52,265 nucleotides of DNA from Oscillospiraceae bacterium (lineage in GTDB: Bacteria > Bacillota > Clostridia > Oscillospirales > Oscillospiraceae), in assembly GCA_015068395.1 (NCBI GenBank), contig SVKP01000061.1, positions 1 to 52,265 on the forward strand, given 5' to 3'. A program made the position numbers and the translations under genes. Each line of letters starts with the position of its first letter. The first letter of the stretch is position 1. Shown here piece by piece: positions 42,045 through 50,892 of the stretch. The notes beneath the pieces are model-generated. The model saw only the letters and a list, made by a program, of their open reading frames with translations, was not told the origin of the DNA and made no database searches.

Positions 42045-43019
42045 ATGGAAATATCAGGAGTTGAGCAATATCGCGCGATGCAAAACAGCTATCCCGTGCA
42101 GAAAGCGGGTACTGTTCCGCGGACTGCGGAGCAAAAGGCTGTCTCCGCAAACACGGACACCGTTTCGCTCAGCGGCGGAGCGGAGTATCTGAAGGGCTTG
42201 CAGGAGCAATTCCCCAAGATGACCTTTTCGGTCGGCAACGGTTTTACCGGCAGGACAAAGCAGAACACCGGCGACAATGCGAATCTCTGGGCGTTTACCG
42301 TCAGCCCGAAGCTGCTGGAGAAAATGAGCGCCAGCCCGGAAGCCGAGGCGGAGTATACGCAGAAGCTCCGCGACATTGAGCGCGCCACATCGCTTCTGGA
42401 CAACTTCACAAAGGCGAGCGGCATGAAAACCGTCTACTGTGAGAACTACATCGACGAGAACGGGCAGCTCCACCACACGTCGATCTCGGTGCGCAAGGAC
42501 GAATTGAACGAAAAGCTCCGCGCCGAAGCACGCGAGAACGCGGAAAAGATGATTGAGCGTGTCCGCGAAAAGAACAAGGAGGCTGCCAACAAGCTGGAGG
42601 AGCTGCTAAATAAGGCGGAGGAGACCGGCGAGCTAACGCTGGGCGACGAGGAGATGCGCGTGTTCAGCAGCGCGGCTAAGTCGCTGGAAGCCCTGCAAAA
42701 GAAGGACGACGCCGATGACGAAGAGATCGGTGGCGAATCCAGCAAAAGCAGCGGCTGCGTCGGCATCAACGCGGCAAAGCTGGCGCGGATGCTCGCGGCG
42801 GCAAAGACGCGCGCGCAGGTGCAGGCGATCATCGCGCAGATCCAGTCAGACCTCAGAGAATGCGACGCCGGCAAGGAGCAGGGCATGGATGTGGACGAAG
42901 CCTCCTATTCGGCGGCGGAGCAGTTGTTGCAGCAGGCTCAGCAGCAGTTAGGGCAGGCAGAGAACCGTGAGGCGACGCCGGAGGAAGAAATGGCGTCCGC
43001 ACTGGCGTCGCTGATGTAA
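42045..43019 (+). CDS. DUF6033-like coiled-coil protein
   Basis: 324 residues; ATG after AAGGAGG. The N-terminal unstructured part has TDTVSLSGGAEYL. A central domain (about 60-170: FSVGNGFTGRTKQNTGDNANLWAFTV is cut by a turn, then KLLEKMSASPEAEAEYTQKL and MKTVYCENYIDENGQ) is followed by a long coiled coil (about 150-225) and a Gln-rich tail. It is tentatively a DUF6033 family member, common in Clostridia and ICEs, with no known function. No signal peptide is present. Confidence 0.55.
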   Translation: MEISGVEQYRAMQNSYPVQKAGTVPRTAEQKAVSANTDTVSLSGGAEYLKGLQEQFPKMTFSVGNGFTGRTKQNTGDNANLWAFTVSPKLLEKMSASPEAEAEYTQKLRDIERATSLLDNFTKASGMKTVYCENYIDENGQLHHTSISVRKDELNEKLRAEARENAEKMIERVREKNKEAANKLEELLNKAEETGELTLGDEEMRVFSSAAKSLEALQKKDDADDEEIGGESSKSSGCVGINAAKLARMLAAAKTRAQVQAIIAQIQSDLRECDAGKEQGMDVDEASYSAAEQLLQQAQQQLGQAENREATPEEEMASALASLM

Positions 43020-43046
43020 AGATTATTGAGAAAAGAGGTAAAGCAC

Positions 43047-43676
43047 ATGAGTGGCCTGAAAATCAATCCAGGGCTTGTGATGATGCAGCACAAGTCCAAC
43101 ATGATCTCGCAGATGATGGGCGGCAGCGGCGGTATTTCCTCGCTCTCCGGCATCATGGGCGGCACAGCACGGATGCAAGCGCGGGCGATCACGCGGCAGT
43201 ACGACACCTTTGAGCGTCTGTCCGACCTCGGCTACAACTACTCCGGCGGGAGTGACAGCGGCGGCGAGAGCGACGACGACGTTGACCTTTCCTCCGCGAG
43301 CGGAACGGCGCGCGAGCAGGCGAAGAAGATCATGGAAGACTATGGATCCGGCGAGAAGGACGCCGCGAAAGCAGACGGAGCTGCAGAATGCGCGGAGGGC
43401 GCGCCGGCCGAGGGCAAAAAAGCAGACGGCGCTGCAAAAGCCGATGGCGGCGAGCCGACGCAGAAATCTAAGACCGCGACCTATAACACCGACAAGGTTG
43501 ACCGCGAGATCAAGCGTCTACGCGAGCAGAAGCAGCAGTTTGAAAAGCAGCTCCAATCCGCCACAGACCCGCGGCAGGCGGTCATGCTGCAAAAGCAGAT
43601 CTCCCGGATCGACCGCGAGCTGCAGCAGAAGGACAACGACGCCTATCGCCGCGAGCACGCGGAAAAGAGCGAGTAA
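43047..43676 (+). CDS. Coiled-coil ICE protein of unknown function
   Basis: 209 residues; ATG 43047 is chosen for AGAGGT seven bases upstream. The N-terminus is rich in Met and Gly (GLVMMQHKSNMISQMMGGSGGI), the middle is acidic and Ala-rich, and the C-terminus (about 145-205) is a charged coiled coil (VDREIKRLREQKQQFEKQL, LQKQISRIDRELQQKD). It probably forms an operon with the 42045 gene, being 27 bases downstream. Not recognised beyond that. Confidence 0.6.
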   Translation: MSGLKINPGLVMMQHKSNMISQMMGGSGGISSLSGIMGGTARMQARAITRQYDTFERLSDLGYNYSGGSDSGGESDDDVDLSSASGTAREQAKKIMEDYGSGEKDAAKADGAAECAEGAPAEGKKADGAAKADGGEPTQKSKTATYNTDKVDREIKRLREQKQQFEKQLQSATDPRQAVMLQKQISRIDRELQQKDNDAYRREHAEKSE

Positions 43677-43698
43677 GGGCGCGAACCTGTATATCGCA

Positions 43699-43744
43699 GA
43701 GCCGATGACCTTGTGTGTGATTACAAAGTCATCGGCTCAATTTT
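43699..43744 (+). terminator. Rho-independent terminator of the 42045-43676 operon
   Basis: GAGCCGATGAC (43699-43709) pairs perfectly with GTCATCGGCTC (43728-43738), followed by AATTTT. Confidence 0.8.
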
Positions 43745-43750
43745 ACAGTG

Positions 43751-43791
43751 AAAAACCATGCCACGCAGCGAAAAAACGCCGCGCAGCATGG
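43751..43791 (-). terminator. Terminator of the ABC transporter operon
   Basis: On the minus strand CCATGC (43791-43786) pairs with GCATGG (43761-43756), with a few extra inner GC pairs and then TTTTT (43755-43751). It faces the plus-strand terminator just to its left, separating converging operons. Confidence 0.65.
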
Positions 43792-43825
43792 AATGTTGTC
43801 GCTTTCATCTCAATTTTGAATGGCC

Positions 43826-46363
43826 TCAGCTCATTCGCAGCCGCTCAACCGTCGTCGCTTTCATCATGCGGTTTACAAACAGCAGCGGGATGAACCAGCA
43901 GAATGCAAGCAAAACGGCTACGAGAACGGCCAGCATGAAAAACGGGAAGCTGAAAACCGCATACTCCACGACGCCCTTGAACACCTTGAATGCCGAAAGG
44001 AGCAAGATGTTTCCAATCGTCAGGCATAATGCGATAGAAATGGCGGCATACCAAAAGCCCTCCATCTGGAGCATGCGGCGGCACTGCTTCTGCGTCATAC
44101 CGATGCTCTCCATAACAGACAGCTCATGCCTGCGGGATTCGATATTTGTGAACATGATGTTGGCAAAATTGATGATTCCGATGAAAGCCAGCACAAACGC
44201 GATGCCGCCGCCTATGGTATAAAGCGTTATTTTAGCGGAATGCAGTCCCTCCATTTGTTCCGCTTTCGATGTGAGGGAAACCGCGCCCGTCTGATTGCAC
44301 AGCTCCCGCACATTGGAGATCACTTGCTTTTCATTTGTCGAATCGACGTCGATCCCAAGCCGGGAGATATATGCGTTTGGAGCGATCCGTTCCATGCCCG
44401 CATCGCTGACGAATACATACGGGGCATCTGAACTCAACCCGCCATAATAACTACCAGGCAGGTATCCGCCGATTGGGAGCTCCAACAGGTCACCGTCAGC
44501 AACGGCTTCGTAGTTGCTGATTTGCCCTCGCTGGAAACGAAGCACCATATCATCCGGGAAAAGCTCCGGCTTATCGGTGGCGATCAAGCCATAATCACCA
44601 TGCTCAAAGCCCTCATAGTCCATCCCGTTGCTGACGATGTATTCCTTGAGCTTTTCGGCGCCGATGCTGACTAACTGGGTATAGAATCGGCTTGGATATT
44701 GCTTGTAATAGTTGGAATCCGGCGCTTCCATACCCCGTGATTGGTTCCTGTCCAAAACATACGGATAGAAAACATCTTCGGAATATTCAGGGAGGATCGT
44801 CTGCTCCCTTTGCGCGCTGATGCTCCCGACGCCCTCGATCTGATCCAACGCACGGAAAAAGTCATCGTCGAAAAGTTGCTCTTGTTCACCTCTGTAGCCA
44901 AGAACAAGCGTCTGATTGATCAACTCGATATCGTGCTCCATCGTGCTGCCTATGAAGTTATCAGTATCCATACTCCGAATGAAAAGCGTGATGAACAGGC
45001 AGGCGGTGATTCCCAAGAATATAGAGAGAACAGTAAGGATGCTCTTTTTTCTTGACCTTTGCAGATTGCGCCATGCCATGCCGGAAGCTGAAAAATGCCT
45101 GCTTCTGAGCGACGGTCTAATGTCTGAGGCTTCGTTTTGATAATGCAGCGCGGCGATAGGCGAGACTTTTTTCGCAATACGAATGGGCTTGCGAATGGAG
45201 AGCAGGACAGTTACAAACGAGAACAGCGCAGCCCCAATATAGATGATGGGGCGCTGCGTCACGGTGATCCCTGTGCTCGCTTCCGTCAGAGTACGCAAAG
45301 CCATCGGGATCACAAAATGCGACAGCGCATAGCTGCCGAGCAGACCGGCTGCAATTCCAAGGCAAGCGATCCTAACGGCCTGCCATGCTATGATTTTGCC
45401 GATCTGCGCGGAAGTCGTCCCTATCGTTCGCAACTGCCCGTAAAAGCGGACATCGTTCGATACAGAAATGTAGAACACATTATAAATCAGAAGATATCCG
45501 CACAGTACGATCCCAAGCCCGAGGGCAGCGCAAATCGCAATCGTCGAAAGACTGTTGCTTCCGTCCAGCAAGGCGGGATCGACAGAGAGTGTCTGCCCCG
45601 CCCTTAAATGCAAGTCGTTTTCGATGCTTGCGGCGGTTTTGGTAACGTCCCGCGTATTTGCGAAGCGCATATCCGCTTTGGTTTCGGCTGCGTTCCATAA
45701 ATCGAAGCCAACTTCATCACAGAACATCTCTGACACAAGAAGATAGGCGATATTGCCGTCCCCCACATAATCAAACTCGTCAAACCAGCCGGATAAGCGG
45801 AAGGTTTTACGCTCCGCCTCCGGCATGGAACCGTTCTGATAGACAAACGGCAATTCCATTCCGATATAAGGTTCAGTAACACCCCATTTCTCCAGCACCC
45901 AAGTGGGAACCATGATTTCGCCCGCGCTTTGAGGGTAAGCGCCGTTGATATTCTCCAAAACAGGAACACGGTGGTTTTCCCATTCCACCGCATTATAGAA
46001 TCGAAAACCGTAAAAAAGAGCAGAACCGTTCACGTCAAAATCGGCGGTAACGAGGCTCGGCAAAAACACATCGCCCCGTAAACCAACGCTGCTGATTTCT
46101 TCCGACAATGCCAGAGTTTCATACTGCTCCGCGGAAGGCGCGTTCAATGTCGCATGGCCTGTTGTACCTCTCGTCTGCGCTTGCAGAAGCTCCCACGACG
46201 CGATATAGCTGCCGCCGATCAAAAAGATGGTGCAGATCAGCAGCGTTGTCAAGAATATGGCCAACGCCGCGATACAGTTTCTACTCTTGTTTTGCTGAAA
46301 GCATCGGGAGGACAGCTTTTTGATGATGGGCCTATTGTTGTTCCCAAACAGAATGTCGTTCAT
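43826..46363 (-). CDS. FtsX-type ABC transporter permease, two-ectodomain form
   Basis: 845 residues from ATG 46363 (GAGGAGGG eight bases upstream). The N-terminal helix (CIAALAIFLTTLLICTIFLIGG) is followed by a large extracellular domain, then three helices with an FtsX signature, a second N-terminal-like helix near 435 (ILTVLSIFLGITACLFITLF), a second extracellular domain and three final helices (the first is ITLYTIGGGIAFVLAFIGI). This duplicated layout is typical of MacB/FtsX-like exporters or mechanotransmission pumps for peptides and antibiotics. It is encoded with its ATPase and a two-component system, suggesting antimicrobial peptide resistance. Confidence 0.85.
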   Translation of the reverse strand: MNDILFGNNNRPIIKKLSSRCFQQNKSRNCIAALAIFLTTLLICTIFLIGGSYIASWELLQAQTRGTTGHATLNAPSAEQYETLALSEEISSVGLRGDVFLPSLVTADFDVNGSALFYGFRFYNAVEWENHRVPVLENINGAYPQSAGEIMVPTWVLEKWGVTEPYIGMELPFVYQNGSMPEAERKTFRLSGWFDEFDYVGDGNIAYLLVSEMFCDEVGFDLWNAAETKADMRFANTRDVTKTAASIENDLHLRAGQTLSVDPALLDGSNSLSTIAICAALGLGIVLCGYLLIYNVFYISVSNDVRFYGQLRTIGTTSAQIGKIIAWQAVRIACLGIAAGLLGSYALSHFVIPMALRTLTEASTGITVTQRPIIYIGAALFSFVTVLLSIRKPIRIAKKVSPIAALHYQNEASDIRPSLRSRHFSASGMAWRNLQRSRKKSILTVLSIFLGITACLFITLFIRSMDTDNFIGSTMEHDIELINQTLVLGYRGEQEQLFDDDFFRALDQIEGVGSISAQREQTILPEYSEDVFYPYVLDRNQSRGMEAPDSNYYKQYPSRFYTQLVSIGAEKLKEYIVSNGMDYEGFEHGDYGLIATDKPELFPDDMVLRFQRGQISNYEAVADGDLLELPIGGYLPGSYYGGLSSDAPYVFVSDAGMERIAPNAYISRLGIDVDSTNEKQVISNVRELCNQTGAVSLTSKAEQMEGLHSAKITLYTIGGGIAFVLAFIGIINFANIMFTNIESRRHELSVMESIGMTQKQCRRMLQMEGFWYAAISIALCLTIGNILLLSAFKVFKGVVEYAVFSFPFFMLAVLVAVLLAFCWFIPLLFVNRMMKATTVERLRMS

Positions 46364-46376
46364 ACGGTTGCCCTCC

Positions 46377-47042
46377 TCACGCCGATATCTTGCCGTCCTC
46401 AATACGGATGATACGGTCCGCAAGCTGGGCGATCTCGTTGTTGTGCGTAATCATAACAAGGGTTTGATGAAACTTTTGACTCGTTACTTTCAGTAGGCTG
46501 AGAACATCGTTGCTCGTCCGGCTGTCAAGGTTACCGGTCGGCTCGTCGGCGAGGACAATGGCGGGCTTGGGAACAAGCGCACGGGCGATAGCGACGCGCT
46601 GCTGCTGCCCGCCCGAAAGATTACCCGGCATGCTCTGAAGCTTATCCTCCAGTCCGAGTATCTTTACAACCTCATCCAAAAACTTCTTATCTACGGTGTC
46701 GCCGTCCAACTCCACCGGCAAAACGATGTTTTCATATACATTGAGAACCGGAACGAGATTGTAGTTTTGGAAGACAAAACCGATTTTTCTCCTGCGAAAA
46801 ATAGTGAGCTGCTCGCTTTTCAACGCAGACAGGTCTTTCCCGTCCACGATAACTTTCCCGGAGGTGGGTTGATCCAAACCGCCGATCATATTCAGCAGTG
46901 TGGATTTGCCGCTGCCGGACGTGCCGACGATGGCGACAAACTCACCCGCTGCCACGGTGAGGGAAACACCGTCCAGCGCGTGGGTGATGTTTGGTTCTGT
47001 GCCGTAGATTTTTTTCAAATCAACCGTTTCCAAAATGCTCAT
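46377..47042 (-). CDS. ABC transporter ATPase (MacB/LolD/BceA type)
   Basis: 221 residues; ATG 47042. Walker [10 protein letters not shown], the Q-loop region [18 protein letters not shown], signature [15 protein letters not shown], Walker [14 protein letters not shown] and the H-loop VMITHN are all intact. The sequence is typical of ATPases that partner FtsX-like permeases. The permease gene begins 13 bases downstream. Confidence 0.93.
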   Translation of the reverse strand: MSILETVDLKKIYGTEPNITHALDGVSLTVAAGEFVAIVGTSGSGKSTLLNMIGGLDQPTSGKVIVDGKDLSALKSEQLTIFRRRKIGFVFQNYNLVPVLNVYENIVLPVELDGDTVDKKFLDEVVKILGLEDKLQSMPGNLSGGQQQRVAIARALVPKPAIVLADEPTGNLDSRTSNDVLSLLKVTSQKFHQTLVMITHNNEIAQLADRIIRIEDGKISA

Positions 47043-47073
47043 TGGTATGCCGCCCTTTCTTTGTGGTGGCTTC

Positions 47074-47105
47074 ATTGTAGAGCGCAATTATCACAGAATC
47101 GTCAC
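47074..47105 (-). promoter_or_regulatory. Response-regulator-dependent promoter of the ABC genes
   Basis: On the minus strand GTGACGATT (47105-47097) and GTGATAATT (47094-47086) are direct repeats with an 11-base period. They occupy the -35 region of a promoter whose -10 is TACAAT (47079-47074). There is no canonical -35. This is the usual layout of a promoter activated by an OmpR-type regulator. Confidence 0.6.
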
Positions 47106-47160
47106 GGAAAGACGCAAAGCATATTCAATAGCGCCGAAAAATCTTTCAATTCCGTGACAT

Positions 47161-48192
47161 TTAAGAACGGGGCAGAAAAACCGAAAAGGTGGAGCCCCCG
47201 CCCACTTCCGAAGCGACGCGGATAAAGCCGCCCTGTCTGGTGATTATCTCGCGAGCTAAATACAAGCCGATTCCAATACCGGGAACATCATGCACCGAGC
47301 TTTCACGGTAAAATCGTTTGAATATCGCCCCCTGATGCTGCTCGGGAATACCGATTCCGTTGTCGGCAATGTCAATCTTTGCGTACATCTCCCATCTCTC
47401 TACGGAGACACAGATATTGCCCTCTGCCGGCGTGTACTTTACCGCATTGTCGAGGATGTTGAATATGGCCTCGCTCGTCCATTTCCTATCATGGCAGACT
47501 GTCAGCTCCTCCGGGCAATCCACCTTTACATTGATTTGCTTCTTTTCCGCGTCGAGCAGAACGCCGCCCAACGCTGCGGCAAGCGTATCGTAAATTGGCT
47601 GCGCTTTCGGCTCCAGCGCGATGACGCCTGTTTCGAGGCGAGAGGTTTTGATCATAGTCTGCATGAGAAAGTCCAGCTTATCGAGTTGACCTCCCATCGC
47701 TGCAAGAAATTCTCGTTCTTTTTCTGGAGATACGGATCGTTCTATCAAAGTCGCGTTGACCATTTTTAAGTTTGCAATCGGCGTTTTGACCTGATGGGAT
47801 ATGTCAGAAACCAATTCCTGCAGGTCGGCTTGTTCTTTTGCAACGCTCTTTCTGCTTTCTCGCATCACTTCGTAGAGGCGTGAAAGTCGATGCTGGATCT
47901 TATAGAACAAATCTTCCTCCTCCGCGAACTGCGGCGGTTCCCGATCGGACGACATCATATCGTCGAGCAACTGGCATAGAGCATCCGAGAATTGGACAAG
48001 CTTGCGTCGCACGGTGGTCATAAAGAACGCCAAGCACGCAATGACGCCGGCGGCGTACAGCAGCCCACAGCAGAGCACGGTCGTGTTCTGAGTCAAGAAA
48101 TAAAGAAGCACGGGCATAGACGCAGACAGAAGGAGAAGGACGATACAGGCAGCAATGAACGCTTTGTTGACCGATAACCGTTCTGTTCTCAT
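47161..48192 (-). CDS. Two-component sensor histidine kinase (short-loop, intramembrane-sensing type)
   Basis: 343 residues; ATG 48192 overlaps the regulator stop (ATGA) and follows GGAGG. Two membrane helices (about 10-33 and 38-60) are joined by only a few residues, so it lacks a real sensor domain and probably reads the transporter state, as in BceS-like kinases. Phospho-acceptor His133 lies in SDISHQVKTP; the ATPase boxes are NILDNAVKYT, DNGIGIP and GIGIGLYL. Confidence 0.9.
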   Translation of the reverse strand: MRTERLSVNKAFIAACIVLLLLSASMPVLLYFLTQNTTVLCCGLLYAAGVIACLAFFMTTVRRKLVQFSDALCQLLDDMMSSDREPPQFAEEEDLFYKIQHRLSRLYEVMRESRKSVAKEQADLQELVSDISHQVKTPIANLKMVNATLIERSVSPEKEREFLAAMGGQLDKLDFLMQTMIKTSRLETGVIALEPKAQPIYDTLAAALGGVLLDAEKKQINVKVDCPEELTVCHDRKWTSEAIFNILDNAVKYTPAEGNICVSVERWEMYAKIDIADNGIGIPEQHQGAIFKRFYRESSVHDVPGIGIGLYLAREIITRQGGFIRVASEVGGGSTFSVFLPRS

Positions 48193-48872
48193 TTGTCGCC
48201 GCCTCCGATCCACATATAACCCATGCCGTAGACTGTTTTGATATAAGATTTGTCCGCTGTTTCTATTTTGCCGCGAATCCGGCTGATTGCAGAGGTCAGA
48301 GCGTGTTCATCCACGAAATTGCCGTCAATATCCCAGAGTTTTTCCAAGAGCACCTGCCGCGTCATGACGATATGCGGGTTTTTTATCAGCACCTTCAAAA
48401 GCCTGTATTCCGTTGGCGTGAGCGAGATGGCTTCGCCGTTGAGCGTTGCTGTCGTCTCCGCGAAATTGACGTATAGATTGCCGTCTTGATAGAAGTCGCC
48501 CATGGTTTTCTTCTCTATTCTGTTCAGCAGCGCGGATACTTTTTTCTGAAACACGCTTATGGGAAATGGCTTTGTAACATAATCATCCGCCCCAAGCTCG
48601 TAGCCCTTCAGCATATCGCTTTCCATATCGTTTGCCGTCAGAAAGATCACCGCGGTATCGGGATGCCGCGCTTTAACCGCTGAGCAAAAATCAAAACCGC
48701 TTCCGTCAGGCAGATTGACATCAAGCACGATCAAGTCATATTCCTGCTTCGCACTTAGGAGCTCCGCGGCGCTTTTGGTTAAGGCGGCGTCTGCTTCATA
48801 ACCCGCGACGGACAGATTGTAGCAGAGGGTAGAATTCAATAGCCTGTCGTCTTCAACAACAAGTATTTTCAT
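48189..48872 (-). CDS. OmpR/PhoB-family response regulator
   Basis: 227 residues; ATG 48872 chosen for its AAGGATG upstream site. The receiver domain (1-115) has acidic pocket EDD (7-9), phospho-acceptor Asp51 in VLDVNLPDG, and Lys in DDYVTKPF. The winged-helix domain (about 125-225) has ISLTPTEYRLLKVL and YIKTVYGMGYMW. Its likely targets are the GTGA-type tandem repeats before its own gene, before the ABC ATPase gene and at 49058. Confidence 0.93.
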   Translation of the reverse strand: MKILVVEDDRLLNSTLCYNLSVAGYEADAALTKSAAELLSAKQEYDLIVLDVNLPDGSGFDFCSAVKARHPDTAVIFLTANDMESDMLKGYELGADDYVTKPFPISVFQKKVSALLNRIEKKTMGDFYQDGNLYVNFAETTATLNGEAISLTPTEYRLLKVLIKNPHIVMTRQVLLEKLWDIDGNFVDEHALTSAISRIRGKIETADKSYIKTVYGMGYMWIGGGDK

Positions 48873-48906
48873 GTTCTCACATCCTTGTCTGCTCAAGATA
48901 TCAGCA

Positions 48907-48926
48907 AAATGTCACAAAATCCTCAC
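48907..48926 (-). promoter_or_regulatory. Tandem GTGA repeats upstream of the regulator gene
   Basis: GTGAGGATT (48926-48918) and GTGACATTT (48915-48907) on the minus strand, 11 bases apart, about 35 bases before the regulator ATG. They match the repeats before the ABC genes and suggest autoregulation. Confidence 0.55.
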
Positions 48927-48929
48927 GGC

Positions 48930-49400
48930 AAGCAATTCTTGCGCATTTATTTTCAACATTTGCCACATATCGTTTGTGCAGGTATTTTCTAAAGCAAGCG
49001 AAATATCACAAGATTGCTACATTTTACCGTACTTTTTACAAGCAAGCAAGCTTCTCCGTGAGATTTCTGTGAGATTTAAGACTTAAAGTGTCAAAATCGG
49101 TTTTACCGCTTTCCGCGAGAGCAGTATATCATAATAAGCGAAATATGGAACTCCATCCATGAAAAAGTAAAAACAAAGTAGGAAACCTTGCCGCGCGACG
49201 GCAGAAAGAAAAAACCGTCGTGCGACAGGGCTATTGTCGTTGCATTTTTACACCACGGCGGTTTTAGGAGACTGCCGTGGCATTTTCATATTTATCCCAT
49301 TCCTCCCCTAAGACGTCAAAAAAATCTATATCGCTGCACAGGAAACCTACACCCGCGAAATAGAACTATCGCTTCCTGTTTATGGAATTGATTATATCGA
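48930..49400. other. Gene-free regulatory stretch between the two-component operon and the sigma-like gene
   Basis: AT-rich and without a convincing gene. It holds a third tandem pair GTGAGATTT at 49058-49066 and 49069-49077 on the plus strand, again with an 11-base period, and several A/T tracts. A frame ending at 49420 reads KKIYIAAQETYTREIELSL and looks protein-like but has no start codon, so it may be the end of a lost gene. Confidence 0.4.
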
Positions 49401-49450
49401 GCAGCAAAAAGCCCGCATAGACCATTGCGCCTGTGCGGGCTTTTTGCTGC
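49401..49450. terminator. Bidirectional terminator
   Basis: A perfect 17-bp stem: GCAGCAAAAAGCCCGCA (49401-49417) and TGCGGGCTTTTTGCTGC (49434-49450). The A and T runs inside the arms serve both strands. Confidence 0.8.
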
Positions 49451-49478
49451 CCGATAGCTACCATGCCCGTGCCCCGCC

Positions 49479-49514
49479 CCTCCGTTCTGGATTTCCAAAA
49501 ATTCAGAACGGAGG
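49479..49514 (+). promoter_or_regulatory. Hairpin that buries the ribosome site of the sigma-like gene
   Basis: CCTCCGTTCTG (49479-49489) pairs perfectly with CAGAACGGAGG (49504-49514). The right arm is the ribosome site, eight to nine bases before ATG 49524. Translation of the gene should need the hairpin to open. Confidence 0.7.
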
Positions 49515-49523
49515 TACACGGGA

Positions 49524-50030
49524 ATGGAGAAAGGCCATTCACGAAGCATTGACCCGCGCCCGAAGCGGCGCAAGGATAAAGACAACCCCTACCGGCTGTT
49601 CACGGTCGGCGCGGCGAGCAGCGAGCCGCATTACTTCATTGAGTTCAAGGACGGCAGCGGCACGGAGCATTGTCTGGAGATCGAAAAGCCGCTCTTTGAG
49701 CTGTTCGACCAATTTGAGCTGGATGATCTCTTGCGGCTGAATGAGGTTGACCGCCATCTTGATATGCGTGAGCTGTCAAACGTACCAATCGAGGAATCCG
49801 AGCAGAGCAGCAAGCAGTCGGCGGAACTGACGGCGCTGCGGAATCTGGAGAGCGAGGCATTACATAGCGCGATCCTGCGCTTGCCGGAAACCCAGCGCAG
49901 ACGATTGATCCTCTACTACTATGGTGGATTAACACAGCAGCAAATTGCCGAGCAAGAGGGATGCGCCCGCGTGGTCGTTACGAAATCTCTAAGCAAGGCG
50001 CTACGCAATCTCAAAATTTTTGTTGGATAG
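49524..50030 (+). CDS. Sigma-70-like factor (region 4) of the ICE control module
   Basis: 168 residues; ATG after CGGAGGT. The N-terminal half (about 20-90: YRLFTVGAASSEPHYFIEFKDGSG, HCLEIEKPLFELFDQFE) is specific to ICE-borne factors. The C-terminal region 4 HTH (about 112-162: LPETQRRRLILYYYGGLTQQQIAEQEGCARVVVTKSLSKAL) would contact -35 DNA. It lies where Tn916-type elements have their sigma-like regulator, and it probably helps transcribe the recombination or transfer genes. Its message starts with a hairpin masking the ribosome site. Confidence 0.82.
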   Translation: MEKGHSRSIDPRPKRRKDKDNPYRLFTVGAASSEPHYFIEFKDGSGTEHCLEIEKPLFELFDQFELDDLLRLNEVDRHLDMRELSNVPIEESEQSSKQSAELTALRNLESEALHSAILRLPETQRRRLILYYYGGLTQQQIAEQEGCARVVVTKSLSKALRNLKIFVG

Positions 50031-50059
50031 GGGGGTACATTTTCGCCTTTGAGTGAGGT

Positions 50060-50092
50060 AGTAGGTGAGAGGCAGTTAGTCTCTCACCTACT
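50060..50092 (+). terminator. Hairpin after the sigma-like gene
   Basis: AGTAGGTGAGAG (50060-50071) pairs perfectly with CTCTCACCTACT (50081-50092). The following GCCGCCTTTTGG gives only a short T tract, so it may act as a terminator or as the first stem of the structured leader. Confidence 0.6.
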
Positions 50093-50517
50093 GCCGCCTT
50101 TTGGCAGACGGGTTTCATCGGCCTTTCGGCCTCAAATGCTCCTTGACAACTGCATAGGCTGACGGACACTTTCAGGCCGGAGGAAGCCGCGCGGCGGGCG
50201 CGCCATGACCTTGCCCTCACAGGCAGGCGAGCGACCACACACCCACCGTAAAATGCGCGTGGCGGCGCATGGGCAACGATCTCCGTCCGACAATGATACT
50301 CCCGCGTTGAACGCCCTCACAGCATTGCGCGGCGCACCCACAAGCATGGGCCGGGGTGAAACTCCCGTGAGCTGCTCGCCGGCAGCTATCCGTTGTACGC
50401 CCTTTCAATTCAATATTCTTGCTGAAATAGCTGGACAGACAGCACAAGAAATCTTGCTCTGCCTGTCTTGCTATTTCAAATTGTTGTTATGTAAACAAGC
50501 TAAAGAGGAGGCTCCCA
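50093..50517 (+). other. Long structured leader upstream of xis, possible non-coding RNA
   Basis: About 425 bases without a credible gene. It includes CGGCC-TTT-CGGCC-type and GCGCGCC-rich hairpins, a GGTGAAACTCCCGTGAGC stretch, and a terminal stem: TGAAATAGC (50423-50431) with GCTATTTCA (50470-50478), extended by GACAG-A-CAG (50434-50442) with CTG-C-CTGTC (50459-50467). A TTGACA occurs at 50142-50147. Stable folding of this length before excision genes suggests an RNA element; no class is assigned with confidence. Confidence 0.4.
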
Positions 50518-50805
50518 ATGGACGATTTTGAAAAACTTCATGCGCTCTATTATGGTGAAGAATTATCGGGGACGCTTGGCGCAAGCAGGTATGCAGCATA
50601 TAGCTCCGCTAATGAGCGGTCAGATGCAAATATGCTTTCCAACTACCCCGACGTGCTTACGGTCGATCAGCTCATGGATATTCTTCACATTGGCCGCAAT
50701 GCCGCGTATGGGCTTTTGAAAAGCGGAGACATCAAAACGCTGCGTGTTGGCCGGCGGTACATCATCCCAAAAAGGAATGTCGCCGCCTACATAATAAGCA
50801 TATAG
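50518..50805 (+). CDS. xis: Excisionase-family helix-turn-helix protein
   Basis: 95 residues; ATG after AGAGGAGG. The C-terminal winged helix (about 45-90: LTVDQLMDILHIGRNAAYGLLKSGDIKTLRVGRRYIIPKRNVAAYI) is the HTH_17/excisionase fold. It should bend attachment-site DNA and steer the integrase to excision. It is directly upstream of int, the normal arrangement. Confidence 0.85.
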   Translation: MDDFEKLHALYYGEELSGTLGASRYAAYSSANERSDANMLSNYPDVLTVDQLMDILHIGRNAAYGLLKSGDIKTLRVGRRYIIPKRNVAAYIISI

Positions 50806-50809
50806 TTTT

Positions 50810-50837
50810 TTGCATTCAGCCGCTGCCGTGCTATAAT
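50810..50837 (+). promoter_or_regulatory. Promoter of the integrase gene
   Basis: TATAAT (50832-50837) preceded by TGC (extended -10), with TTGCAT (50810-50815) 16 bases upstream. It lets int be expressed apart from xis. Confidence 0.65.
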
Positions 50838-50892
50838 GGCATTGGATATGGTTGGCTGATGACACGCATCTCAGAAAGGAGGCCACCCATAA

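Noticed and set aside
49188-49391. Small 67-codon gene before the bidirectional terminator
   Set aside because: No ribosome site, unusual composition, and no similarity I can recognise.
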